A stretch of 64,000 nucleotides of DNA from Agromyces ramosus (GTDB lineage: Bacteria; Actinomycetota; Actinomycetes; Actinomycetales; Microbacteriaceae): assembly GCF_030817175.1 (NCBI RefSeq), contig NZ_JAUSYY010000001.1, forward strand, positions 1,612,001 to 1,676,000, written 5' to 3'. The notes under the pieces are model-generated. The model worked only from the letters and a program-made list of their open reading frames with translations. It made no database searches and was not told the origin of the DNA. A program made the position numbers and the translations under genes. Within the stretch, counting starts at the first letter, position 1; each line of letters starts with the position of its first letter. Of this stretch, positions 36,910 through 44,996 are shown in pieces.

Positions 36910-37812
36910 CTACAGGTTGTCGAGCGCGCCGGTGCGACGCACGAGGAAGAGGTAGCCGAAGATGATCACGATCGGGATGAGCGCGATCGCCGACGCAAGT
37001 GGCAGGTTGTTCGCCGCGCCCACGTTCGTGTAGACGAGGTTGCCGAGCATCTGGTTCGCACCGCCCACGATGTTCACCGTGATGTAGTCGCCGAGCGAGA
37101 GCGAGAAGGCGAAGATCGTGCCCGCGATGATCGCCGGCAACGCGAGCGGGAAGACCACGAGCCGGAGCGTCGGCCAGGTGCGGCCGCCGAGGTCGCCGGA
37201 TGCCTCGAGCAGCGAGTCGGGCACCCGCTCGAGCCCCGCGTAGATGGGCAGGATCACGTAGGGCAGCCAGAGGTAGGAGAGCGTGATGATGGTCGCCGGC
37301 AGGCCGTAGCCCGGCGTGTGCCCGCCGAACGGCGCGACGAGCCACTCGAGGATCCCGTCTTGGGAGAGCACCGAGCGCCACGCGTACGCCTTGACGAGGT
37401 ACGACGCCCAGAGCGGCGTGAGCACCGCGATGACGAGGATGCGTTGCATGCGCGGCGTCGCGACCTTCGCCATGAAGAACGCGATCGGCAGCGCGAGCGC
37501 GACGTCGATGATCGTCACGAGCAGGGCGACGCCGAGCGTGCGCAGGGTGACGGTCTGGTAGAGCGAGCCCGTGACGACGGTGATGATGTTGTCGAGCGTC
37601 CAGGTCTGGCTGATCTGCCCCGTGAAGCTGTCGACCGACCAGAACGCGGTGACGAGCAGCAGCACGAGGGCCACGATGTAGACGAGTCCGAGCCAGAACA
37701 GCGGCGCGCTGAGGAGCAGCGCGAGCCGCGCCCGCGGGTGGGTCGCAAGGAAGGCGGAGCCCGCCCTCGCCGCACTGCGACGAGGGCGAAGCTCCGCGGA
37801 GGCCGACGTCAT
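36910..37812 (-). CDS. ABC permease, PotB-like
   Basis: This 300-aa membrane subunit has a 30-residue basic cytoplasmic N-terminus and six helices. It shows PLWASYLVKAYAWRSVLSQ and the EAA loop VPDSLLEASGDLGG typical of PotB. ATG 37812 overlaps the stop of the binding-protein gene (TGATG), so the two are translationally coupled, and the PotC-like gene follows after eight bases. Confidence 0.87.
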   Translation of the reverse strand: MTSASAELRPRRSAARAGSAFLATHPRARLALLLSAPLFWLGLVYIVALVLLLVTAFWSVDSFTGQISQTWTLDNIITVVTGSLYQTVTLRTLGVALLVTIIDVALALPIAFFMAKVATPRMQRILVIAVLTPLWASYLVKAYAWRSVLSQDGILEWLVAPFGGHTPGYGLPATIITLSYLWLPYVILPIYAGLERVPDSLLEASGDLGGRTWPTLRLVVFPLALPAIIAGTIFAFSLSLGDYITVNIVGGANQMLGNLVYTNVGAANNLPLASAIALIPIVIIFGYLFLVRRTGALDNL

Positions 37813-38999
37813 CAGCCCTTGATCTCCGACCAGGCCTCGGTCCAGCCGGAGTAGTCGACGCACTCAACGTCGGTGCGTCCGTCGAGGCACTCGGCGATAG
37901 GGGTCGACCAGTACCAGATCTGCGACGCGTAGTCCTCGTCCCCGGCGTGGAACGCCTCGCACGAGCCTTCGGAGCGGAACTCGCACGCGGCCTCGTTCGA
38001 GGGCGCCTCACCGAAGTACTCGGTGGCGGCGGCGTTCGCCTCGGGGCTCGCGATGTAGTTCAGCCACGCGTACGCGCAGTTGGGGTTCTTCGACTCGGAC
38101 GCGATCATCCACGTGTCGGACCATCCGGTCGTGCCCTCTTCCGGCAGCACGACCGCGGTCGGCGCTCCCGAACCCTCGAGCACGTTCTGGATGACCTGCC
38201 AGCTCGTGCCGACGACGGTGTCGCCGGTCTCGAACGCCTGGATCTCCTTCAGGTAGTCCGACCAGTACTCGCCGATCGAGGCGCGCTGCTCCTTGAGCAG
38301 GTCGACGGCCGCCGCGAACTGCTCCTCGTCGAGGGCGTACGGGTTCTCGATGCCGAGCTCGGGCTGGTGGTGCATCAGGTACACCGCGGCATCCGCGATG
38401 TAGATGGGCGAGTCGTAGGCGGTGACCTTGCCGGCGTTCTCGCTCGCCTTGTCGAACACGACGTCCCATGAGGTGGGCGCCTCGGGGAACAGCTCCGTGT
38501 TGTACATGAGCAGGTTCGCACCGTAGCCGTGCGGCACGCCGTAGGCCTCGCCGTCGACCGAGTTCCACGACTGCATCTTCAGGAAGTCGTAGATGCCCTC
38601 GTAGTTCGGGATGAGGTCGGTGTTGACGGGGGCCACATCGCCGGCGGCGACGAGGCGCAGCGAGGCGTCACCGGATGCCGCGACCACGTCGTAGTCGCCG
38701 GTCTTCATGAGGCTGAACGCCTCGTCGGAAGTGCCGTAGGTCTTGGAGGTGACCTTGCAGCCGGTCTCCTCCTCGAACGGCGTGACCCAGTCGACCTCGG
38801 GGTCGTTGGAGCCGTCTTCGACGTAGCCTGGCCACGCGAGGAGCGAGACCTGACCCTCCATCTCGCCGAGTTCGGTGGCGGCCTCGCCGCCGCCATCGGT
38901 GCCGCCGGAGGTGGTGCCGCAGGCCGTGAGCATCGCGATCGAGGCGATCGCGAGCCCGACGGTCGCGCCACGGCGTGCCGTGTGCGTCATCCGCTTCAT
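37812..38999 (-). CDS. Polyamine-type ABC substrate-binding lipoprotein (PotD/PotF-like)
   Basis: This 395-aa receptor has a signal peptide with lipobox MLTACG and the SBP_bac_8-like body. PotD-like features are LLAWPGYVEDG and YDVVAASGDASLRLVAAGDV. The C-terminal part is rich in Cys (CEFRSEGSCEAF, CLDGRTDVECVDY), suggesting two disulfides, which is unusual for the family. ATG 38999 follows AGGAGAG at five bases. Ligand assignment to polyamines is from family and neighbours only. Confidence 0.82.
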   Translation of the reverse strand: MKRMTHTARRGATVGLAIASIAMLTACGTTSGGTDGGGEAATELGEMEGQVSLLAWPGYVEDGSNDPEVDWVTPFEEETGCKVTSKTYGTSDEAFSLMKTGDYDVVAASGDASLRLVAAGDVAPVNTDLIPNYEGIYDFLKMQSWNSVDGEAYGVPHGYGANLLMYNTELFPEAPTSWDVVFDKASENAGKVTAYDSPIYIADAAVYLMHHQPELGIENPYALDEEQFAAAVDLLKEQRASIGEYWSDYLKEIQAFETGDTVVGTSWQVIQNVLEGSGAPTAVVLPEEGTTGWSDTWMIASESKNPNCAYAWLNYIASPEANAAATEYFGEAPSNEAACEFRSEGSCEAFHAGDEDYASQIWYWSTPIAECLDGRTDVECVDYSGWTEAWSEIKG

Positions 39000-39020
39000 T
39001 GTTCTCTCCTGTTCTGTGTG

Positions 39021-39064
39021 GTGCAGGTGTCGTGCAGGTGTCGTGCGGGTGTCGTGCGGAGGTG
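39021..39064. repeat. Tandem 11-bp repeat (about four copies) between two transporter genes
   Basis: The unit GTGCAGGTGTC occurs at 39021 and 39032, then as GTGCGGGTGTC at 39043 and the degraded GTGCGGAGGTG at 39054. It occupies the spacer between the ATPase and receptor genes, 22-65 bases upstream of the receptor start on the minus strand. It may be a slippage-prone spacer or a helically phased protein site. Confidence 0.65.
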
Positions 39065-39096
39065 GTGCTGGTCTGCTGGTCGAGCGGGCGGATGCC

Positions 39097-40146
39097 TCAG
39101 CCCGAGATGCCCGGGAGCACCTCGGTACCCAGGTGCACGACGTCGTCGTCGTGCCATGAGACGACCACCAGGTCGCCGCGCTCGTCGTCGTGCACTCGGT
39201 CGCGGTCGTTCTGCTCGAGCACGGTGACGCGCGTGCCGTCGTCGAGATCGACGACGAGGCGTACCCCGCTGCCGAGGTAGATCGCCTCGACGACCGTGCC
39301 CGGCACGTTGCGCACGCCGTCGCCGCGGAGTCCGTCACGCGTGACGGTCATCTTCTCGGGACGCACGGAGTGGTGGCCGTCGCGTCCGAGGATGCTGCGC
39401 GACCGCGCGTCGTCGAAGAGGTTCGAGGTGCCGACGAAGTCGGCGACGAAGCGCGAGCCGGGCCGCTCGTAGAGCTCGGCGGGCGTGCCGAGCTGTTCGA
39501 TGCGGCCGTTGTTGAACACGGCGATGCGGTCGGAGAGGGTGAGCGCCTCCTCCTGGTCGTGCGTGACGAAGATGAACGTGATGCCGAGGTCGCGCTGGAT
39601 CTCCTTGAGCTCGACCTGCATCTGCTCGCGGAGCTTCAGGTCGAGGGCGCCGAGCGGCTCGTCGAGCAGCAGCACCTTCGGCTCGACGACGGTCGCACGG
39701 GCCAAGGCGACCCGCTGCCGTTGTCCGCCCGAGAGCTGCGAGGGCTTGCGGGCCGCCATCTGCTCGAGCCGCACCGCGGCGAGTGCGCGCATCGCCCGCT
39801 CGCTGCGCTCCTTGCGCCCGATGCCGCGCACGCGCAGGCCGTAGGCGACGTTGTCGAGCACGCTCATGTGCGGGAACAGCGCGTAGTCCTGGAACACCGT
39901 GTTGACGTCGCGGTCGAAGGGCGCCCGCTTCGTGACGTCTTCGCCGAAGAGCTCGATGGTGCCGCCGGTGGGCTGCTCGAAGCCGGCGATGAGGCGCAGC
40001 ACGGTGGTCTTCCCCGAGCCCGAGGGGCCCAGCATCGAGAAGAACTCGCCCGCGGCGATCTCGAGGTCGACACGGTCGACCGCGGTGACCGCGCCGAACT
40101 CCTTCGTCAGCGCGGTGAGGCGGATGGCCGGCTGCGGCTCGGTCAT
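39097..40146 (-). CDS. ABC ATPase, PotA-like
   Basis: This 349-aa ATPase has Walker A GPSGSGKTT, FQDYALFPHMSV, signature [14 protein letters not shown] and Walker B VLLLDEPLGALD. The C-terminal TOBE-like domain begins near residue 240. ATG 40146 was chosen because AGGAG ends six bases upstream. It is the first gene of the importer operon and divergent from the GntR gene; palindromes with CCAGA words lie between them. Confidence 0.9.
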   Translation of the reverse strand: MTEPQPAIRLTALTKEFGAVTAVDRVDLEIAAGEFFSMLGPSGSGKTTVLRLIAGFEQPTGGTIELFGEDVTKRAPFDRDVNTVFQDYALFPHMSVLDNVAYGLRVRGIGRKERSERAMRALAAVRLEQMAARKPSQLSGGQRQRVALARATVVEPKVLLLDEPLGALDLKLREQMQVELKEIQRDLGITFIFVTHDQEEALTLSDRIAVFNNGRIEQLGTPAELYERPGSRFVADFVGTSNLFDDARSRSILGRDGHHSVRPEKMTVTRDGLRGDGVRNVPGTVVEAIYLGSGVRLVVDLDDGTRVTVLEQNDRDRVHDDERGDLVVVSWHDDDVVHLGTEVLPGISG

Positions 40147-40172
40147 GGGCATCTCCTTCGATGGGCAAAACA

Positions 40173-40220
40173 TCTGGAACCAGAGGTTCGGTGCTTGAAA
40201 TCATATGACTCCAGATGTCA
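40173..40220. promoter_or_regulatory. Operator candidates between the Pot-type operon and the GntR gene
   Basis: TCTGG-AA-CCAGA (40173-40184) is a perfect palindrome. TGACTCCAGATGTCA (40206-40220) has TGAC/GTCA ends and repeats the CCAGA word, and TCCAGAGG follows at 40224. The shared CCAGA/TCTGG suggests a multi-site operator for the adjacent GntR regulator controlling both directions. Confidence 0.5.
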
Positions 40221-40281
40221 ATGTCCAGAGGCGCGTGTTACGGTCGTGTCACAGATTCCGATTCGGATGCCGGGAGGTCGG

Positions 40282-41055
40282 ATGCCGCAGGCCACCGGCC
40301 GCGCCGACGCGGCTCGCGCGGTCGTCTTCTCGCCGCTCGAGGGCGCGGGCCGCGCCGAGCTCGTCGAGCAGCGCATCACCGACGCGATCGTCGCCGGCGT
40401 GCTCCGCGACGGCGAGCGGCTGCCGAGCGAATCCGACCTCGCCCGCAGCCTCGGCGTCGCCGTCGTCACGGCCCGAGAGGCCCTGCTCTCACTCCGCGAC
40501 AAGGGGCTCGTGCTCACCCGGCGCGGCCGTGACGGCGGAAGCTTCGTCACCCACGACCGCGAGGCGTCGATGCGCATGGTCGACGAGCGGTTGCGCGCCC
40601 AGAGTCGCATCGAGCTGCGCGACCTCTCACTGCACTACGCCGCGATCGCCGGCATGGCCGCCGAGGTCGCGGCTGATCGCGCGAGCGACGACGACCTCAC
40701 GAGCCTCGCCGAGATCGACGCGCGCGCCGACCTCGCCACCCCGGGCGGCGCGCGCCGCGCCGTCGGTCGCTTCCAGCTCGAGATCGCCGCGGTCAGCCAG
40801 TCGCCGAGGCTCGTGCACGAGGAGCTGCGGCTGCAGGCGGAATCCGGGCCGCTGCTCTGGCTGTGCCTGCGCGAGCAGGCGTATCGTGACCGCAGCAGGC
40901 AGGCCCGGCTCGAGGTGATCGAGGCCATCCGCGTCGTCGCTCCCGAACGGGCCCGACAGATCACCACCGACCACATCGCTTCGGCCACCGAGTGGCTGAT
41001 CGACGAGAAGGTGCGGCTCGAGTCGGGCGCACCTGCCGACGAACGGAAGGAGTGA
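40282..41055 (+). CDS. GntR/FCD-type transcriptional regulator
   Basis: This 257-aa regulator has a GntR winged helix (about residues 25-90) with DGERLPSESDLARSLGVA and LVLTRRGRDGGSFV, then an all-helical FadR-like ligand domain. ATG 40282 follows GGGAGG. It is divergent from the Pot-type importer and directly upstream of a Cache-domain protein, so it probably controls polyamine-like uptake in response to the substrate. Confidence 0.82.
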   Translation: MPQATGRADAARAVVFSPLEGAGRAELVEQRITDAIVAGVLRDGERLPSESDLARSLGVAVVTAREALLSLRDKGLVLTRRGRDGGSFVTHDREASMRMVDERLRAQSRIELRDLSLHYAAIAGMAAEVAADRASDDDLTSLAEIDARADLATPGGARRAVGRFQLEIAAVSQSPRLVHEELRLQAESGPLLWLCLREQAYRDRSRQARLEVIEAIRVVAPERARQITTDHIASATEWLIDEKVRLESGAPADERKE

Positions 41056-41059
41056 GGCC

Positions 41060-41845
41060 ATGACCATCACCGTCGCCATCACCGCCGAGGCGATGGCGCG
41101 CCGCATCGCCTCGACGATCGACCCGCTCTTCATGCTGGTCGACGGCTGGCGCGACGTGCTCGAAGCACAGCTCGCCGCGGCCTCCGGTGCCAACGCCGCG
41201 GACCTCGATCCCGTCGTCGCGGCGCTCGTGCGCCCGGCGCTCGACGACCCGCGCGGGCTCATCACCGGCGCCGGCTTCGTGGCCGCGCCCGGATTCCTCA
41301 ACGATGCACCGTGGCACCTCGCCTGGTGGCTCAGCGGCACCAACACGTTCCGCGCCGCTCCCGATGCCGGGGTGCGCCGCCTCGACGCGGTGAGCGATCC
41401 CGACTCCGAGCAGTTCCGCGACTACACGACGCTCGAGTGGTGGCGGGTGCCCGCGCGCACCGGCACCCGGCACCTCACCGGCCCCTACGTCGACTACCTC
41501 TGCACCGACGATTACACCGTCACGATCACGACGCCCGTCACCGTGGGCGGCGAGCTCGTCGGCCTCGTCGGCACCGACGCGTACGTGGCCCGCCTCGAGC
41601 AGGAGCTCCTGCCGGTGCTGCGCGAGTCGGGGCATCCGTGCACCCTCGTGAACGCCTCGGGCCGCATCGTCGCTTCGTCCGACCCCCGCCGAGCCACCGG
41701 GGCGCTGCTCCGCCTCGAAGGACTCGCCGAGGTGCTCGCCCCCCTGCACGAGGGAACCGGGTCGACGGAGGTCGCGGCGCTCGCCGGCGGGCAGACCGTC
41801 GTGCCGTGCGGCGACACCTCGCTCGCGCTCGTCGTCGAGGCCTGA
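41060..41845 (+). CDS. Stand-alone Cache (PDC sensor) domain protein
   Basis: This 261-aa protein looks like a double-Cache/PDC ligand-binding domain with no transmembrane helix and no output domain. TGPYVDYLCTDDYTVTITTP and LVGLVGTDAYVARLEQELLP match the second PDC strand set, and SGHPCTLVNASGRIVASSDP is the typical next strand. Cache domains normally sit outside the membrane in chemoreceptors and kinases. Here the gene begins four bases after the GntR stop, so it may act as a cytoplasmic sensor or co-ligand partner of that regulator. Confidence 0.7.
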   Translation: MTITVAITAEAMARRIASTIDPLFMLVDGWRDVLEAQLAAASGANAADLDPVVAALVRPALDDPRGLITGAGFVAAPGFLNDAPWHLAWWLSGTNTFRAAPDAGVRRLDAVSDPDSEQFRDYTTLEWWRVPARTGTRHLTGPYVDYLCTDDYTVTITTPVTVGGELVGLVGTDAYVARLEQELLPVLRESGHPCTLVNASGRIVASSDPRRATGALLRLEGLAEVLAPLHEGTGSTEVAALAGGQTVVPCGDTSLALVVEA

Positions 41846-41863
41846 GGCGCTCGCTCCCGCTCC

Positions 41864-42499
41864 TCAGCGAAGTCGGTGCCGCAGGAACTCGGCCACATCC
41901 TCGATCTCGTGCGGCGAGGTCGAATGGTCGAGGCCCTCGTACACGTGCGACTCGAGCGCGGTGTGCCGTTCGAGCCAGCCGGCGGTGCGCTCGGTGATCT
42001 CGGCGTCGAACAGCGGGTCATCGGCTCCTCGCCCCCAGAACACCGGCGGTCCGCGCTCGGCGAGCACGGCGTCGGAACGTTGCTCGCCGCGCACGACGTA
42101 GCCCGCGAGGTTGACGGCGAACCCGATGCGTTCGGAGCGCCGGAGCACGTGAGTGGCCATCGCCCCGCCCTGCGAGAAGCCGAGGGTCCCGATGAGCGAC
42201 GGCGTGAACGTGAGGGCGTCGAGCCATCGGAGCACCGCGTCGGCCGCCTGGTCGGCATCTTCGGCGAGCGGATCGCCCGAGGGGTTCCTCGCCGGGTCGA
42301 ACCACGACCAGGTGCCCTCCTCGGCGATGGGAGCGCGCAGCGACACGATCACGAACTCCGAAGGCAGGGCGGATGCCATCGCGAACCGATCGGCCGGATC
42401 GCCGCGCCGCCCGTGCATGAGCACCAGGAGCGGCCGGCCCGCGCGGCTGCCCGGGTCGGCGTTCCACAGCGCGGCCTCGGGATCGATCGAGATGCTCAT
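41864..42499 (-). CDS. Alpha/beta hydrolase, carboxylesterase/phospholipase type
   Basis: This 211-aa cytoplasmic hydrolase has the nucleophile elbow GFSQGG, an oxyanion-loop HGRRGDPADR, an Asp in GADDPLFD and the His in LDHSTSPHE. That is a complete triad in the layout of the YpfH/carboxylesterase group. The substrate is unknown. It lies 60 bases downstream of the TetR gene and is probably cotranscribed with it. Confidence 0.8.
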   Translation of the reverse strand: MSISIDPEAALWNADPGSRAGRPLLVLMHGRRGDPADRFAMASALPSEFVIVSLRAPIAEEGTWSWFDPARNPSGDPLAEDADQAADAVLRWLDALTFTPSLIGTLGFSQGGAMATHVLRRSERIGFAVNLAGYVVRGEQRSDAVLAERGPPVFWGRGADDPLFDAEITERTAGWLERHTALESHVYEGLDHSTSPHEIEDVAEFLRHRLR

Positions 42500-42560
42500 C
42501 CGCCAACGCTACCGAGCCGCGACGAAGGCGTCGAGGAGATCCCGGCGGGCGGGCAGCGCG

Positions 42561-43211
42561 TCAGTCGACGTGCTCGGCGAGCGGGCGCAGCACCTCGGCG
42601 TCGGCCCCGGCGTCGAGCAGTCGCGACACGAGAGCGCGTCGCGCGAGCCGGTAGGGCTCGTTCGAGCCGGTCATGACCGACCGCGTGTTCGAGGCGTCGA
42701 GCAAGGCCATGAACTCGAACGCGAGCTGTGCGGCATCGGCGTCGGCGGCGAGCTCGCCCTGGTCGACGGCGTAGCCGAGCGAGACCCGCACGTAGTCATT
42801 CCAGCTCTCGTACGCCTGGGCGATCGCGTCACGCACCGCCCCCGGCTTCGAGTCGAAATCGGCGGCGGCCGCGGCGAAGAAGCATCCGCCCGGGAACACG
42901 CGGTCGCGGGAGTACGCGATCCAGGCGTCGAGCAGGGCCACGATGCGGCGGATGCCCCGTGGCTCGACGCGCGCGGGCTCGAGCACCGTCGCGACGAATC
43001 GCAGGCGCGCCGCCTCGACGGCCGCGAGCTGCAGGCGCTCCTTCGTGCCGAAGAGCGTCGCGACGCCGCTCTTGCTGACGTTGGCGGCTGCGGCGAGGCG
43101 GCCGATCGACAGCCCGTCGAGCCCTTCGACCGACGCGAGGTCGGCGGCGCTCGCGAGCACCACGCGCCGCGAGGCATCCCCTCGCTGGCGTCGTCCGTCG
43201 ATCTGCTCCAT
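42561..43211 (-). CDS. TetR family transcriptional regulator
   Basis: This 216-aa regulator has a TetR_N domain (about residues 15-60) with GLSIGRLAAAANVSKSGV and LFGTKERLQ, and a C-terminal domain of the TetR_C_16-like kind (RVFPGGCFFAAAAADFDS). ATG 43211 (MEQIDGRR) is preferred over an upstream in-frame start. Two direct repeats of ACGAYCGTTCGTAT fill the gap to the divergent hydrolase gene, so it probably represses that gene and itself. Confidence 0.85.
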   Translation of the reverse strand: MEQIDGRRQRGDASRRVVLASAADLASVEGLDGLSIGRLAAAANVSKSGVATLFGTKERLQLAAVEAARLRFVATVLEPARVEPRGIRRIVALLDAWIAYSRDRVFPGGCFFAAAAADFDSKPGAVRDAIAQAYESWNDYVRVSLGYAVDQGELAADADAAQLAFEFMALLDASNTRSVMTGSNEPYRLARRALVSRLLDAGADAEVLRPLAEHVD

Positions 43212-43227
43212 GTCTTGTATTTTACGC

Positions 43228-43264
43228 ACGATCGTTCGTATAGTGTACGTACGACCGTTCGTAT
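43228..43264. promoter_or_regulatory. Direct-repeat operator between tetR and hydrolase genes
   Basis: ACGATCGTTCGTAT (43228-43241) and ACGACCGTTCGTAT (43251-43264) differ by one base and are offset by 23 bp, about two helical turns. GTACGTAC lies between them. This is the expected form of a TetR site occupied by two dimers. Confidence 0.65.
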
Positions 43265-43306
43265 TCATTGAGTGGATGCCCCGGAGCATCCGCGATCGGA
43301 GCCACC

Positions 43307-44212
43307 ATGCACCCCGTCATCAGCACCCAGGTCGCTGTGATCCGCGCCGCCGACCGCGTCTCCCCCGAGCTCGCCGGTCGCCTGGCGATGCCGCTCTTCC
43401 GCCAGGTGCTGCCCAAGCTCCCGCTGCGCCGCGAAGACCGCGCCGTGCACGAGGGCGCCGAGCGCGGCACCCTGCGCGTGCGCGGTCGCGACGTCGTCAC
43501 CTACTCGTGGGGCCGCGGCCCGGACACCGTGCTGCTCGTGCACGGCTGGCGCGGCAGGGCGTCGCAGTTCGGCCCGATCGTGCGCGAGCTCCGCGCCGAG
43601 GGGTTCCGGGTCGTCTCCTTCGATGCCCCCGCGAACGGCGAATCCGCGGGTCGGCACACCGACATCCGCGACTACCTCGCCGCCATCGATGCGCTCCAGG
43701 CGCGGCACGGGCGGTTCCATCTCATCGTCGGGCACTCGTTCGGCTCGCTCGCAGCGCTCACGGCGGTGCGTGAGGGCACCGCGACGGGCGGCGTCACGGC
43801 GATCGCCGGCATGGCCGATGCCCGATACCTCGTCGACGGCTTCGCCGCCAAGGTCGCGTTGAGCGCCGCGACCGCCGACGTGCTCGCGCGGGAGTTCACA
43901 CGCCGCGTCCTGCCCGGCGTCTCCGACCCGTACCGCCGGTTCGACGCCATCGCCGCTCCCCTGCCGGCCGCGGTGCCGCTCCTCGTCGTGCACGACCGCG
44001 CCGACCGCGAGGTCGCCGCGGCCGAGGGCCTCCGCCTCCACGCCGCCCACGGCGAGCGTTCGCGGCTCGTGCTCACCTCAGGGGCGGGGCACTCTCGCAT
44101 CCTCGGCGCCGATGTCACGCTCGACGCCGTCACGGCGTTCGCGACCGGCGGCCTGCCGGCGGTCGACCGGGCGGGCCTCGGGCAGGTCGGCGTCGGGGCA
44201 TCCGTCGCCTGA
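43307..44212 (+). CDS. Alpha/beta hydrolase
   Basis: This 301-aa hydrolase has VLLVHGWRGRASQF (oxyanion loop), the nucleophile elbow VGHSFGSLA, an Asp in VVHDRADREV and the His in GAGHSRIL. An N-terminal extension of about 60 residues precedes the core. ATG 43307 follows CGGAG. It is divergent from the TetR gene and shares its operator region. The substrate is unknown. Confidence 0.8.
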   Translation: MHPVISTQVAVIRAADRVSPELAGRLAMPLFRQVLPKLPLRREDRAVHEGAERGTLRVRGRDVVTYSWGRGPDTVLLVHGWRGRASQFGPIVRELRAEGFRVVSFDAPANGESAGRHTDIRDYLAAIDALQARHGRFHLIVGHSFGSLAALTAVREGTATGGVTAIAGMADARYLVDGFAAKVALSAATADVLAREFTRRVLPGVSDPYRRFDAIAAPLPAAVPLLVVHDRADREVAAAEGLRLHAAHGERSRLVLTSGAGHSRILGADVTLDAVTAFATGGLPAVDRAGLGQVGVGASVA

Positions 44213-44261
44213 CCGGCGTTTCGACCGACCGGCCTGCCCGACTGGCCGGCCGTCACCGGCA

Positions 44262-44867
44262 TCAGTTGCCGTGGGCTCCCGCATCGGTCACGCCGACGTC
44301 GGTGCGGTGGAAGTTGTGGAACGAGCGCGACGCGGTGGGCCCGCGCTGGCCCTGGTAGCGGTTCGCGTACTCCGCCGAGCCGTAGGGGCGCTCGCTCGGC
44401 GACGAGAGGCGGAAGAAGCACATCTGCCCGATCTTCATGCCCGGCCAGAGCTTGATGGGCAGTGTCGCCACGTTCGAGAGCTCGAGCGTGACGTGGCCGG
44501 TGAACCCGGGGTCGATGAAGCCGGCCGTGGAGTGCGTGAGCAGGCCGAGCCGGCCGAGCGAGCTCTTGCCCTCGAGGCGGGCCGCGACATCGTCGGGCAG
44601 GGTGACCGCCTCGTAGGTCGACGCGAGCACGAACTCGCCGGGGTGCAGGATGAACGCCTCGTCGGGCCGCACCTCGATGAGGTGGGTGAGCTCGGGCTGG
44701 TCTTCGGCGGGATCGATGAAGGGGTACTTGTGGTTGTCGAACAGCCGGAAGTACCGGTCGAGTCGGACGTCGATCGAGGAGGGCTGGATCATGCTCGGTT
44801 CGTAGGGTTCCAAGCCGATGCGCTGCTGGTCGAGTTCGGCCCTGATGTCGCGATCCGAGAGAAGCAC
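44262..44867 (-). CDS. dcd: dCTP deaminase
   Basis: This 201-aa enzyme deaminates dCTP toward dUTP/dUMP. It has [12 protein letters not shown], the conserved SSIDVRLD and the catalytic region [20 protein letters not shown], followed by [12 protein letters not shown]. Actinobacterial members are often bifunctional deaminase-diphosphatases that yield dUMP directly; this cannot be settled by eye. It converges on the hydrolase gene. Confidence 0.93.
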   Translation of the reverse strand: MLLSDRDIRAELDQQRIGLEPYEPSMIQPSSIDVRLDRYFRLFDNHKYPFIDPAEDQPELTHLIEVRPDEAFILHPGEFVLASTYEAVTLPDDVAARLEGKSSLGRLGLLTHSTAGFIDPGFTGHVTLELSNVATLPIKLWPGMKIGQMCFFRLSSPSERPYGSAEYANRYQGQRGPTASRSFHNFHRTDVGVTDAGAHGN

Positions 44868-44996
44868 CTGCCCAGCCTACTGCGGTGCGGGGCATCCGCT
44901 CAGTCCACTCGGCCCGAAAACCTTCCATCCGTCAGGTATTAATGCGAAGCTGTCACACGTCTCCCCATCGGGGAATCGAGAACGAAGGAGTTCCGC

